This document shows positions 1-7,606 of a stretch of DNA of 64,000 nucleotides, in pieces. This stretch comes from Treponema parvum (GTDB taxonomy: Bacteria > Spirochaetota > Spirochaetia > Treponematales > Treponemataceae): assembly GCF_017893965.1 (NCBI RefSeq), contig NZ_CP054142.1, forward strand, positions 124,001-188,000. Reading direction: 5' to 3'. Position 1 is the stretch's first letter; every line of letters starts with the position of its first letter. Made by a program: the position numbers and the translations under genes. The notes under the pieces were generated by a model. It made no database searches. It was not told where the DNA came from and was given only the letters and a program-made list of their open reading frames with translations.

Positions 1-2
1 GC

Positions 3-584
3 GTAATAAAAGTCAAACTCGACTATTTTAAAAACAAAAACGCAGCTCCTCTTTATCCGGATACGGCGGCCATTCCGAAAAGGATTCCGGATGAAGACGG
101 CCGAAAATTCTTTTTGGAGCAGGCCTGCCGCTCGATAACGCCGTATAAGGCCGACGGGCTCCCGTTAAAACAAGAAGACGCAGGCCGCGTGCTTTTGGCG
201 GGCGCTTTTCCGTCTTATTTTGCGGAAGGAAAAAAGCGTTTTCCCGATGCTGCGGAATTCCGTTTTAATTATGAAATAGGGCCGAACGAAACGCAATGGA
301 TGATAGACAATATTCTTTACACGGCGGCAGCTTTTGACACCGTTATTTTTTGCGTCCATAACGGGCGGACAAGGCAGATCGCCGAGCGTCTTAAAAGTCT
401 AAAAGAGTCGGGTAAAAAAATAATAATTCTTTCAATTATGTCGCCTGAAAATGCCTTCAGCCTGACGTGGGCGGACGCAATTCTGATGGGTTACAGTTAT
501 TCGGAATATACTTCGGCAGCTCTTTTCGGCGCCCTCGCGGGGGAATTTTCTCCAAAGGGAGTACTTCCAGTCCTTAACGAATAA
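3..584 (+). CDS. Glycoside hydrolase family 3 protein, C-terminal part (5' truncated by window edge)
   Basis: The frame is open from base 3, so the window starts inside the gene and the first ATG (114) is internal; 193 residues are visible. The text around FFLEQACRSIT followed by an alpha/beta domain resembles the C-terminal domain of two-domain bacterial GH3 beta-N-acetylhexosaminidases (NagZ type), which release GlcNAc from muropeptides or chitooligosaccharides. The catalytic Asp region lies outside the window, so activity cannot be judged. A strong hairpin follows 45 bases after the stop. The family call is from sequence recall, not a search; another two-domain GH3 glycosidase is possible. 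Confidence 0.65.
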   Translation, partial: VIKVKLDYFKNKNAAPLYPDTAAIPKRIPDEDGRKFFLEQACRSITPYKADGLPLKQEDAGRVLLAGAFPSYFAEGKKRFPDAAEFRFNYEIGPNETQWMIDNILYTAAAFDTVIFCVHNGRTRQIAERLKSLKESGKKIIILSIMSPENAFSLTWADAILMGYSYSEYTSAALFGALAGEFSPKGVLPVLNE

Positions 585-629
585 CTGCCTTGCGCTCGTG
601 CAAAAGGTTTAATACACCGCCGCTTTTAT

Positions 630-653
630 CTTCGCTGCGAATCTGCGGCGAAG
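630..653. terminator. Hairpin between convergent genes
   Basis: A 9-bp stem (CTTCGCTGC pairing with GCGGCGAAG, one G-U) with a 6-base loop lies between the GH3 gene (+) and the DTW gene (-). There is only a short T tract after it, so it may be a weak bidirectional terminator. Confidence 0.5.
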
Positions 654-665
654 TTCTTGATTGCG

Positions 666-1343
666 TTATAAAAGAACATCTCTTTTTCTCTTATACTTCC
701 AATCATAGGCGTGCGTGCTCGGAAGTTTCCCTTCTATGCGGGCGTTTTCGGATTCAATCTGAAAGTTTATCATCCGCTTAAAAACACCTATGAGAGGCTC
801 CGGATCGGCGTCGCGGGCGGCAAGTTCTAAGGGCTGCAATTCTTTTATCAAATAATAGCAGGATTCTATTGTAGAAATATATTCCGGGCGGGGCTCTCTT
901 TTAAATGTAAAAATCGACCGGTAGCAACCTGAAAAAGAGATGCGCGGAATTTTCATAAGATTTGGACTGTGCTCGATTATTTTACGCGAACAAAACCACG
1001 TCGCGTCTATCACAAGGACTAAGAGTTTCTTTTTGTCTACGGTCTTTACAAAACCTTCTTTTTGTGAAGACCAAGCGTCTTTCCCCGGATACAAGAGCAG
1101 CGGAAAAAATTTCTTGTCGCAAAGAAGCTCGGACAGCCTTTCGTTTTTTGTAAAATCAAGGCCTACGAGAATTTCGGAATTTATTAGGGTAAGATGAGAC
1201 AGGCGGCCGGTGCCCGTTCTTTGGTGTTTTGCTTCTTTGGGATGCATTAAAAATACGAATTTTATTCCGGGATCAAAGGGGAATATGTATTTGCAAAAGC
1301 AATTTCCCAAAGGACGGAAACATTTTACGCACCGCTTGCTCAT
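666..1343 (-). CDS. DTW domain protein, probable tRNA-uridine aminocarboxypropyltransferase
   Basis: A 225-residue protein with an N-terminal Cys cluster (C5, C8, C15, C17), an RTGTGRL segment near residues 42-48 and the family-defining D-x-T-W motif as DATW at 113-116. DTW proteins such as E. coli TapT/YfiP transfer the 3-amino-3-carboxypropyl group of SAM to a tRNA uridine, forming acp3U. It starts 21 bases after the trxA stop and is probably co-transcribed with trxA. The start is the first ATG before the Cys cluster; no strong ribosome-binding site is visible. Family membership is clear; the exact tRNA position modified is not deducible here. Confidence 0.85.
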   Translation of the reverse strand: MSKRCVKCFRPLGNCFCKYIFPFDPGIKFVFLMHPKEAKHQRTGTGRLSHLTLINSEILVGLDFTKNERLSELLCDKKFFPLLLYPGKDAWSSQKEGFVKTVDKKKLLVLVIDATWFCSRKIIEHSPNLMKIPRISFSGCYRSIFTFKREPRPEYISTIESCYYLIKELQPLELAARDADPEPLIGVFKRMINFQIESENARIEGKLPSTHAYDWKYKRKRDVLL

Positions 1344-1364
1344 ACTAAGGCTGAAAAAAGGGTG

Positions 1365-1682
1365 TTAAGCATTGTCCAAGGCAAATTTCTTAAGATCGTC
1401 TTTGCTGCGGCCTCCGACGATTTCGGCAACCTTTTTTCCGCCTTTAAAAACCAAAAATGTGGGAATGCTTGAAATTCCGTATTCCTGGGCAAGGCCGCTT
1501 TGCTCGTCGACGTTGACTTTTCCCACTTTTACCTTTCCTTTAAGTTCTTCGGCAACTTCATCTACGATCGGCCCCATCATTCTGCAGGGCCCGCACCATG
1601 AAGCCCAAAAGTCGATCATAACCGGAACCGAAGATTCACTTACCTCGCTTTTAAAATTTTGCTGTGTTATTTCCATTGCCAT
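1365..1682 (-). CDS. trxA: Thioredoxin
   Basis: A 105-residue thioredoxin with the WCGPC redox motif at residues 29-33, the cis-Pro region (ISSIPTFLVFKGG) and a C-terminal VGGRSKDDL helix, so a full-length single-domain cytoplasmic disulfide reductase. The ATG at 1682 is chosen because a GGAGGA sequence sits eight bases upstream; the longer in-frame reading back to 1790 would add an untypical hydrophobic extension. A sigma70-like promoter lies at 1706-1735. An insertion sequence ends at 1798, about 115 bases upstream of the start, so the native promoter appears to be preserved. Confidence 0.96.
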   Translation of the reverse strand: MAMEITQQNFKSEVSESSVPVMIDFWASWCGPCRMMGPIVDEVAEELKGKVKVGKVNVDEQSGLAQEYGISSIPTFLVFKGGKKVAEIVGGRSKDDLKKFALDNA

Positions 1683-1705
1683 AATCCAATCCTCCAAAAT
1701 TAAAT

Positions 1706-1735
1706 TGTATACAATCAATATACGGTAAAACGCAA
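1706..1735 (-). promoter_or_regulatory. Candidate trxA promoter
   Basis: On the minus strand TTGCGT (1730-1735) and TATACA (1706-1711) are 18 bases apart, followed by a short leader and the GGAGGA site of trxA. Confidence 0.4.
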
Positions 1736-1797
1736 AAAAAAGCAAATAAAAACTGCAGTACACGACAAGTAAGACAATGCGGCCGACCACCGTATTT

Positions 1798-1852
1798 CCT
1801 CAAATAAAAATCTAACCCAAAGGATTTAGGTTCCTCAAGTAAAAATCTAACC
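1798..1852 (+). repeat. Left IS end: two tandem copies of the terminal motif
   Basis: Copies of CCTCAnnTAAAAATCTAACC begin at 1798 and 1833, 35 bases apart. They match the inverted copies at 3098-3115 and 3133-3151. Confidence 0.75.
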
Positions 1853-1856
1853 GTAG

Positions 1857-2078
1857 CTATTTTGACCAAGGGACAGCCATAGAGATAAGCGTACTTTGGA
1901 GCTGTTGTGTTTTCTCAAGCAACAGTTGCAAATCCAAGTTGACCATTCTCCGTCTCAGTTCCTCTTTTTCAGCAGGGCTCAGTTCCTTGCTTTCCATAAG
2001 CCTTCGGTAAGGAGTCTTAGCAGTATCATATTTTTTTATAACCTTTGCGTCTATTCGTGCCTTAGCGATAATCTTCAT
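1857..2078 (-). pseudogene. Transposase, C-terminal part in the -1 frame
   Basis: A 73-residue frame (KTPYRRLMES and onward) that continues the transposase of 2075-3058 in the -1 frame. Related transposases read through NFF-x-P-x-MK and then a basic segment of exactly this type in one frame, so this is the missing C-terminus rather than a separate gene. Its ATG overlaps the upstream TGA (ATGA), so coupled reinitiation is possible, as is slippage at the run of seven T at 2086-2092 (minus strand). The 3' end lies next to the inner left terminal repeat. Confidence 0.7.
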
Positions 2079-3058
2079 CGAGGGGAAAAAAAGTTGACGA
2101 GCTTGTTATAGTATTCATACAGCTCTGCCATGACTTCTCGAGTTTCTTCTCCTTCAAAGCGGTAATAGCCGACAATTCTTCGTACCACACTGTCATTTTT
2201 CTGCTCGACAAAGCAATTGTCATTCTTTTTGTATTCTCTACCTCTGGTAAATACAACCTTATGCTCTTGGCACCATTGCAACAGCTGAGTATTTTTGAAC
2301 TCACCTCCGTTATCACTGTCGATGCCTTTCATCTTAAACGGTAATTTTTCTTTTACATCAGCGACCGCTTCTTTTGTCCAGCGTTGGGCTTTGTTCAACA
2401 GAGCCCTGTTTTCCGTCCATCCTGAATGCACGTCGGTGAGTGTGAGCGTACAAACATACTGACCTTCGCTCCTCATACCACAATGAGCGACCGTGTCGGC
2501 TTCAAAAAAACCCGGTTTTTTCTCGTCCCAATTGAAATAGGTGCGTATGGGAATAAGCTTATTCAGATTTTTTGCAGGACGTGTGGTTGAAATACCGCAG
2601 ATTGAATGTTTTGGGATTTCCGGCTTGAGAATCCTTGCGACCGTTGCGCTTGATATGGCGCTTAGTTTAAGCTTGAGTTGTTCATCATAGCCTGCCTTTT
2701 GAGCAAAGTAGTCGATGTTGTCGCGGATGAACGGAACAAGGCGTTTTGCACACAGATACATCGATAAAATCCACAGGCGAATAACTTCCTGTTGTACGTT
2801 TTGACAGTAGTATTTTTCATAGCGCCGCTTTTTGCGTACTTTCGTAATGACCTGCACGCTCTTTTTTTCAACGTTGTTAAAGTGTGTTATTTTTATGTAC
2901 GCCGTGTTTTTCAAAATGTGGATGGCATACTTTCGGTTGTAGCCGGTGGTTGCAATGAACTCATCGATGATTTTCGTCTTGTGCTTTTTGCTTGCCGTAC
3001 AGTAGCGTTTTGCCGTTTCTTCGGTTAATTTCTGTTTCGTTTTCATGTCTAACCCCAT
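2075..3058 (-). CDS. Integrase-core transposase, N-terminal and catalytic part (frameshifted)
   Basis: A 327-residue frame with an N-terminal helix-turn-helix region (residues about 10-50) and an rve-type catalytic core: FEADTVAHCG carries the first Asp, GIDSDNGGEF the second, and the Glu is expected near NCFVEQKNDSVVRR. This is the D-D-E architecture of IS481-like and unclassified (ISNCY) elements, which cut and join DNA at the terminal repeats. It stops at TGA after NFFSPR, where relatives continue in frame. GGAAGGG upstream of ATG 3058 is a plausible ribosome-binding site; ATG 3046 is an alternative start. Function therefore depends on frameshifting or is lost. Confidence 0.8.
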   Translation of the reverse strand: MGLDMKTKQKLTEETAKRYCTASKKHKTKIIDEFIATTGYNRKYAIHILKNTAYIKITHFNNVEKKSVQVITKVRKKRRYEKYYCQNVQQEVIRLWILSMYLCAKRLVPFIRDNIDYFAQKAGYDEQLKLKLSAISSATVARILKPEIPKHSICGISTTRPAKNLNKLIPIRTYFNWDEKKPGFFEADTVAHCGMRSEGQYVCTLTLTDVHSGWTENRALLNKAQRWTKEAVADVKEKLPFKMKGIDSDNGGEFKNTQLLQWCQEHKVVFTRGREYKKNDNCFVEQKNDSVVRRIVGYYRFEGEETREVMAELYEYYNKLVNFFSPR

Positions 3059-3186
3059 TTTGCCCTTCCTTCGGGCTTCTATTGTGACTCAGATTTGGGT
3101 TAGATTTTTACGTGATTCACCGCTTTTTTTTCGGTTAGATTTTACGTGAGGCAATGCGACCACTCGCGATTTTTGCTAAAACAAGC

Positions 3187-3192
3187 TATAAT
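3187..3192 (+). promoter_or_regulatory. -10 box of MATE gene (leaderless type)
   Basis: A perfect TATAAT ends seven bases before the ATG at 3200, so transcription would start at or next to the start codon. No clear -35 was found; the IS end at 3151 lies 36 bases upstream. Confidence 0.5.
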
Positions 3193-3199
3193 TTTCTGC

Positions 3200-4588
3200 A
3201 TGACGAAGGATTTAACTCGGGGATCGCCTCTGTCTCTCATTCTGGGGTTTTCGATCCCCGCGCTTTTGGGTTATCTGTTTCAGCAATTCTATAACCTTGT
3301 GGACACCGTTATAGTAGGAAAATTCCTCGGTATAGACGCTCTTGCGGCTGTAGGTTCTACGGGTTCCGTAAATTTTTTGATAATAGGATTTGTCACGGGA
3401 CTGTGCAGCGGCCTTTCGATTCCCATAGCGCAAAAATTCGGCGCGAAGGACTACAGAACCATGCGCCAGTTTGTCGCCAACGCAGGATATCTTTCCGTGA
3501 TTTTTTCTTTTTTTATGACCGCCGTAACCGTCATATTTTGCCGCCCGCTTTTGATTTTAATGCTTACACCTCACAATATACTCGATCGGGCCGCAAACTA
3601 TATCCTCATAATATTTTACGGAATTCCCTTCGTTTTTTTATACAATATAGTTTCCGGCATAATACGCGCAATGGGCGACAGCAAAACGCCTGTTTATTTT
3701 TTGCTTTTTTCATCCGCAATAAATATAGGATTGGATCTGTTTTTTATCTGTTTTCTTCACACCGATGTGGAAGGAGCTTCTCTTGCAACCGTTATTTCAC
3801 AAGCGGCGGCAGGCGTTGCGTGCCTGTTTTACATGAAAAAGAAATTTAAGATATTGAACATGACAAAGGACGACAGGCGCATCCGGACGCATCATTTTAC
3901 CACTCTGTGCGGAACGGGCGTTCCGATGGGGCTGCAATATTCCATTACGGCAGTCGGAACGGTAGTTCTGCAGGCGGCTGTAAACACTCTCGGTTCGGGA
4001 GCGGTGGCGGCGATCACGGCAGGCAGCAGGATAGGAGCGTTTTTTTGTACTCCGTTTGACGCACTGGGAACTACTATGGCGACTTATGCCGGGCAAAACA
4101 CGGGCGCCGGAAAACTTGACAGGCTCAAGACTGGAATGTATTCGAGCAACGCTCTGGGCTTTGCATATTCCGTGCTGGCTTTCCTTGTCATGCTCTTTTT
4201 CGGTAAAGAGCTCACTATGTTATTTTTAAATAAAGCGAAGGCAAGCATACTTGAGCAGTCACAGCTTTTTTTGATAGTTAACAGCGCATCTTATATTTTA
4301 CTTACAATGGTCAATGTAATCAGATTTACGATTCAAGGAATGGGTTTCAGCAAATTTGCGATTTATGCAGGCGTTCTTGAAATGTTCGCACGTTCTTTCA
4401 TAGGCATTGTTTTTGTTCCGATTTTCGGATTCGCGGGCGCCTGCTTCGCTTCTCCTGCGGCATGGCTTTTTGCTGATTTTTTTCTTGTTCCCGCGTTTTA
4501 TGTTTGCCTTAATAAGCTGAGACTTTGGGAAGAAAAACACGATGTCAGAAGAAGAAAAACGCCCGATCCAAAAGCAAGCCGTAAATAA
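3200..4588 (+). CDS. MATE family multidrug/sodium antiporter
   Basis: A 462-residue, 12-helix membrane protein with two homologous MatE halves (from SIPALLGYLFQQFYNLVDTVIVGKF, and from GVPMGLQYSITAVGTVVLQAAVN), as in NorM/DinF-type exporters that expel cationic drugs or metabolites in exchange for Na+ or H+. ATG 3200 is chosen because it follows a -10 box and starts the conserved N-terminus; the frame upstream reads into the insertion-sequence end. A second, distinct MATE gene lies at 53322. The C-terminal tail (residues about 440-462) is basic and probably cytoplasmic. Substrate cannot be deduced. Confidence 0.9.
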   Translation: MTKDLTRGSPLSLILGFSIPALLGYLFQQFYNLVDTVIVGKFLGIDALAAVGSTGSVNFLIIGFVTGLCSGLSIPIAQKFGAKDYRTMRQFVANAGYLSVIFSFFMTAVTVIFCRPLLILMLTPHNILDRAANYILIIFYGIPFVFLYNIVSGIIRAMGDSKTPVYFLLFSSAINIGLDLFFICFLHTDVEGASLATVISQAAAGVACLFYMKKKFKILNMTKDDRRIRTHHFTTLCGTGVPMGLQYSITAVGTVVLQAAVNTLGSGAVAAITAGSRIGAFFCTPFDALGTTMATYAGQNTGAGKLDRLKTGMYSSNALGFAYSVLAFLVMLFFGKELTMLFLNKAKASILEQSQLFLIVNSASYILLTMVNVIRFTIQGMGFSKFAIYAGVLEMFARSFIGIVFVPIFGFAGACFASPAAWLFADFFLVPAFYVCLNKLRLWEEKHDVRRRKTPDPKASRK

Positions 4589-4753
4589 AGCGGAAAGATT
4601 ATCTAAGCCATTTCCGCCGCACATCGCCGCGCATGTTCGGCGTCGCACGCCTCAGAAAAGTGCGTATCCGGCTAACCTTATGTCAAAACTTACCGCGCCC
4701 CGACGGAAGGCTGCGCGGCATTATGACAGTTACGGCTCAAAAAGCGCCGCTGT

Positions 4754-5167
4754 CTAGCTGTCTGTTTTGTCAGTGGACGGCAAAGATCCGCGTGATCTTG
4801 TGTGAACAAGTCTTTCAAGTTCCGTAAGCTGTTTTTCCAACTCTTCGGCGCCGCCGCCTGTAAGCACAACTTCGCACGAAGAGCTGGCGCAAGTTATTTT
4901 CTGAGCGATCGCCTGTTCAGCTTTTCCGGCAGCGGTAGACAAGTCCGGTTCAAGCATATGCATTTTTCGGTTTAAGTCTTTTATTCTTAAAGACAGTTCA
5001 GGAAATTTTTCAGCCAGACGGCCGTCCGCCTTTTGTGCGAATTTATCGATCGCAGAACAAATTCCTTTTAACGATTTTTTTGCAAAAGTCAGGTCGGGAT
5101 CATTTTTTGCCTTGTTCCCAGAAACGGCGGAAACAATCTTTTCTAACAACGGAATTTCATACTTCAT
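4754..5167 (-). CDS. Small conserved-type protein of unknown function
   Basis: A 137-residue, mostly helical and charged protein without signal peptide or membrane segment. The middle (AEKFPELSLRIKDLNRKMHML) and the end (EELEKQLTELERLVHT) look coiled-coil-forming. I do not recognise the family. It has a good promoter (TTTACA-17-TAAAAT) ending ten bases before the ATG, which supports it being a real, separately transcribed gene. It lies between the MATE gene and the boundary of the pectin locus. Confidence 0.6.
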   Translation of the reverse strand: MKYEIPLLEKIVSAVSGNKAKNDPDLTFAKKSLKGICSAIDKFAQKADGRLAEKFPELSLRIKDLNRKMHMLEPDLSTAAGKAEQAIAQKITCASSSCEVVLTGGGAEELEKQLTELERLVHTRSRGSLPSTDKTDS

Positions 5168-5177
5168 AAATTAAAGC

Positions 5178-5206
5178 ATTTTATCACATAAAAATATTTT
5201 TGTAAA
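5178..5206 (-). promoter_or_regulatory. Promoter of the 5167 gene, near-leaderless
   Basis: On the minus strand TTTACA (5201-5206), a 17-base spacer and TAAAAT (5178-5183) lie ten bases before the ATG at 5167. No ribosome-binding site is present. Confidence 0.55.
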
Positions 5207-5221
5207 AAACCGGAGGGAATA

Positions 5222-5263
5222 ATGAAGATAAATGATTTTCAACTTAGCCTACATCTTTCTTAG
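5222..5263 (+). pseudogene. Truncated 13-codon reading frame with ribosome-binding site
   Basis: GGAGGG (5212-5217) is followed after four bases by ATG and 13 codons (MKINDFQLSLHLS) before a TAG that lies inside the 3' end of the convergent hydrolase gene. This looks like the first codons of a native gene cut off at the edge of the inserted pectin locus, but a genuine micro-ORF or coincidence cannot be excluded. Confidence 0.35.
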
Positions 5264-6331
5264 AATTGAGTCAAATTGATTTGTCAGCTTTTCAAGATTA
5301 TCCGTATGCATATGATGCTGTCCGGGGAAAATTTCGTGTATCAAGCGGTCTTCAGCATTATAAAATGAGTAGGCTTTGCGTAAAATCTGCAATTGCTCTT
5401 CTACATTTTTCAATCCGCGCGGGCCGTTAAGGGCATCCTCAGAACACGTCTGGATTACCATAGGCTTTGGCGCAATAATCGAAGCAATATCGCCGAGGTC
5501 GAAGTGCCGCCACAATCCCGGCACATAATTGCAGCTGCAATTGCCGTTCAAGAGCATAAACGAGTCACGTGCCCCGTAAAAATACCCGCTTATGTAAACC
5601 TGCTTTACGCGCACATCCATGGCGGAAAGCCATAACGTTTGCATACCGCCGCCGGAAAAGCCGATGCTCCCTAGGTTATCAAGACTCCATTCTGCTCGCC
5701 GTTCCAGATAATCAATAAGCCGCATATTGTCCCAAACCTGCATTCCCACTACAGTCTCGCCCATACCCTCCGCCATGTGAGCTAATTGAAAACAAGAACA
5801 GGAAAGCAATTTTTCAGGCGTATTGCCCTGAGCCGCCGCATCTCTTCGTTCTCCGAAACCCCGTGTTTCAGGGCATGCAACTACATAGCCCAGTTTTGCC
5901 AGCTGATACCCGTAATCATAATTATAAAACTCAATCGCACCGTCAACTGTAGAATTGACGTGATGCCCCGCAACCGATTCTTTTCCGACGCCCCTATGTC
6001 CCGACATTGCCAAAAAAACTCCTTTTGGCGTTGTTTTCGGTATCAGAATCAAAACAGGCATGTAGATATCTGGTTCCGTCTCTAGCAGAATTTTTTCAAA
6101 AGATATCCCGTCCGTATAAGGACCGGATTCCAGCATTTGAGGATTTAATTCTGTTCTATCCATCAAAGATAATCCCAAAAGATTACACAGGATATTTTTG
6201 CTGTTAATTTTCCATTTTTGAAAGTCCTCCAGCCCTTTTCCCAAAAAGCGGCTTTTCCGCGAATACTTATCATATTTGAGCAGCATACCCTTTAAGCTGT
6301 CATAATAAACGGTACTTTGCTGACTACTCAT
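5249..6331 (-). CDS. Alpha/beta hydrolase, acetyl-xylan-esterase-like
   Basis: A 360-residue alpha/beta hydrolase without signal peptide. The nucleophile elbow is GFSGGG; the acid is probably the Asp in CSEDAL and the base a His in GQHHMH near residue 341. The long N-terminal region before the core and the ETRGFGERRDAA segment fit the group of cytoplasmic carbohydrate esterase-like hydrolases found in sugar-utilisation loci. As last gene of the pectin operon it plausibly removes acetyl or methyl groups from imported oligogalacturonides; that role is inferred from context. The start is ATG 6331, eight bases after AAGGA. Confidence 0.8.
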   Translation of the reverse strand: MSSQQSTVYYDSLKGMLLKYDKYSRKSRFLGKGLEDFQKWKINSKNILCNLLGLSLMDRTELNPQMLESGPYTDGISFEKILLETEPDIYMPVLILIPKTTPKGVFLAMSGHRGVGKESVAGHHVNSTVDGAIEFYNYDYGYQLAKLGYVVACPETRGFGERRDAAAQGNTPEKLLSCSCFQLAHMAEGMGETVVGMQVWDNMRLIDYLERRAEWSLDNLGSIGFSGGGMQTLWLSAMDVRVKQVYISGYFYGARDSFMLLNGNCSCNYVPGLWRHFDLGDIASIIAPKPMVIQTCSEDALNGPRGLKNVEEQLQILRKAYSFYNAEDRLIHEIFPGQHHMHTDNLEKLTNQFDSILRKM

Positions 6332-6404
6332 AGTTCACTTCCTTTTGATGATAAATGCATATCCATGCACGGGCGCAGCATTGCATACAAATTTATTTTA
6401 CAGT

Positions 6405-7601
6405 TCACAAGCGGCCAGGCCGTTTGCCCTCTATTGCCAACCTTGCGATTTCATCCGGCATGATCGGGTCATAGGCTTTCATAAAGATACCGACTCTCGG
6501 ACCACCGTGCCGCACTTTATTCGAATAGCACAGCCATTCGGCATAGGCCATCATACAGACGCCGACACCCTTTTGCTCATCCTCAACGACATCCTCAGAA
6601 ATGTAGTACTCCGCCGAGCCGTCGCGTCGGAAATTGCCGTCCGGACCAAGGCCGGCGCCTTTACAGATTCCTCCAAGATGCAACTCGTCCCCTGCCAGTC
6701 GAAATTCATTCTTTTCCACACTCATTAAAACTTCGGCTCCCGTTCTGCCAAACTCCGCAGGCAGAAGACCGAACCTTGTTCCTTTCATCAGGCTGTAAGC
6801 GATCATCAGTGTTCCGCTGGTTTCAGGATAGTTGCCCTTCGTGTCCGGAAGAGCAGTGAGCTGCATAAACATACCGCTTTTATCATCCCGTCTTTTAATG
6901 ACACCGGAAGCGCACTCCATATACAACTCACCCATGCGTTCTTTCAGTTTCCCATTGGGCATCATCGCATAGATATCCGCAAAGGCCATAAGATGCCAGC
7001 CAATTGCGCGTGTCCAGAAATTCGCGGAACAGCCCGTTTTTGGATTTGCCCAAAAAATATCCTTTGTAGCACAGAATGCATGATAGTACAACTTCTGTTT
7101 TTCATCGTAAAGATATTTCCTTGCATTTTCAAACTGCATAACAATATCGTCAAGACTGCCGTTGCTGAAGCGCAACTGATACATCGCATAGTACGGCAAC
7201 GCCATGTACAGCCCGTCTAACCAGACTTGATTTGGATAGATTGCTTTATGCCAAAAGCTTCCGTGTTGAGTGCGCGGTTGTCGACGGATCTGTTCCATCA
7301 GAGTTTCGATTGCTATGAGATACTTTTCCTTTCCTGTCTTTTCGTGCAACAGGTATAGTACGCGCCCTGCCGGTATAAAATCCACATTATAATCTTCCAT
7401 CCGGTAAAGGCGGATGTGTCCGTCCTCTTCGATATACCGATCCATAAATGTCTTGATGCAATCAAAGTAGGTCTCGTCTCCGGTTGACTCATAAAGAGCA
7501 TTTAAACCGATCAACACACAACCGTCTTCGTAATTCCAGACATTCCTGTCTGTGTTTGCAAAAAGTCCGGCGTATTCCTTTAGATAGTACTCCATCAGCA
7601 T
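6405..7601 (-). CDS. GH105 (GH88-type) unsaturated rhamnogalacturonyl hydrolase
   Basis: A 398-residue alpha/alpha-barrel enzyme like YteR/YesR: WLDGLYMALP carries the catalytic Asp, and WTRAIGWHLMAFADI and YPETSGTLMIAYSLMKG are barrel motifs of the family. These enzymes hydrate the 4,5-unsaturated uronic acid left at the end of rhamnogalacturonan fragments by pectate-type lyases, releasing it from rhamnose. ATG 7601 is chosen because AAGGAG sits ten bases upstream; an in-frame start at 7652 would overlap the preceding gene. There is no signal peptide, so it acts in the cytoplasm on imported oligosaccharides. Confidence 0.9.
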   Translation of the reverse strand: MLMEYYLKEYAGLFANTDRNVWNYEDGCVLIGLNALYESTGDETYFDCIKTFMDRYIEEDGHIRLYRMEDYNVDFIPAGRVLYLLHEKTGKEKYLIAIETLMEQIRRQPRTQHGSFWHKAIYPNQVWLDGLYMALPYYAMYQLRFSNGSLDDIVMQFENARKYLYDEKQKLYYHAFCATKDIFWANPKTGCSANFWTRAIGWHLMAFADIYAMMPNGKLKERMGELYMECASGVIKRRDDKSGMFMQLTALPDTKGNYPETSGTLMIAYSLMKGTRFGLLPAEFGRTGAEVLMSVEKNEFRLAGDELHLGGICKGAGLGPDGNFRRDGSAEYYISEDVVEDEQKGVGVCMMAYAEWLCYSNKVRHGGPRVGIFMKAYDPIMPDEIARLAIEGKRPGRL

Positions 7602-7606
7602 GCCGC

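Larger units (their letters stand above)
1798..3151 (-). mobile_element. Insertion sequence with DDE (integrase-core) transposase and doubled end repeats
   Basis: About 1.35 kb bounded by imperfect inverted repeats: CCTCAAATAAAAATCTAACC at the left (1798) and, reading inward on the other strand from 3151, CCTCACGTAAAATCTAACC. A second copy of the same motif lies inside each end (1833-1852 and 3098-3115), giving two nested repeats per side, plausible transposase-binding sites. The element contains one transposase split by a frameshift. CAATGCG occurs 17 bases outside the left repeat (1775-1781) and next to the right repeat (3152-3158), but the placement is asymmetric, so a target duplication is not convincing. 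It sits between trxA and a MATE gene, 49 bases from the latter's start. Confidence 0.85.

Noticed and set aside
1775-3158. CAATGCG near both ends of the insertion sequence as target duplication
   Set aside because: The left copy is 17 bases away from the terminal repeat and the right copy adjoins it; the asymmetry makes chance more likely.
3146-3199. Upstream ATG at 3146 as MATE start
   Set aside because: It lies inside the insertion-sequence end and adds 18 unconserved residues; the -10 box fits ATG 3200.
4589-4753. Open + frame after the MATE gene
   Set aside because: No start signal, Arg/Pro/Ala-rich composition typical of a shadow frame in GC-rich DNA.
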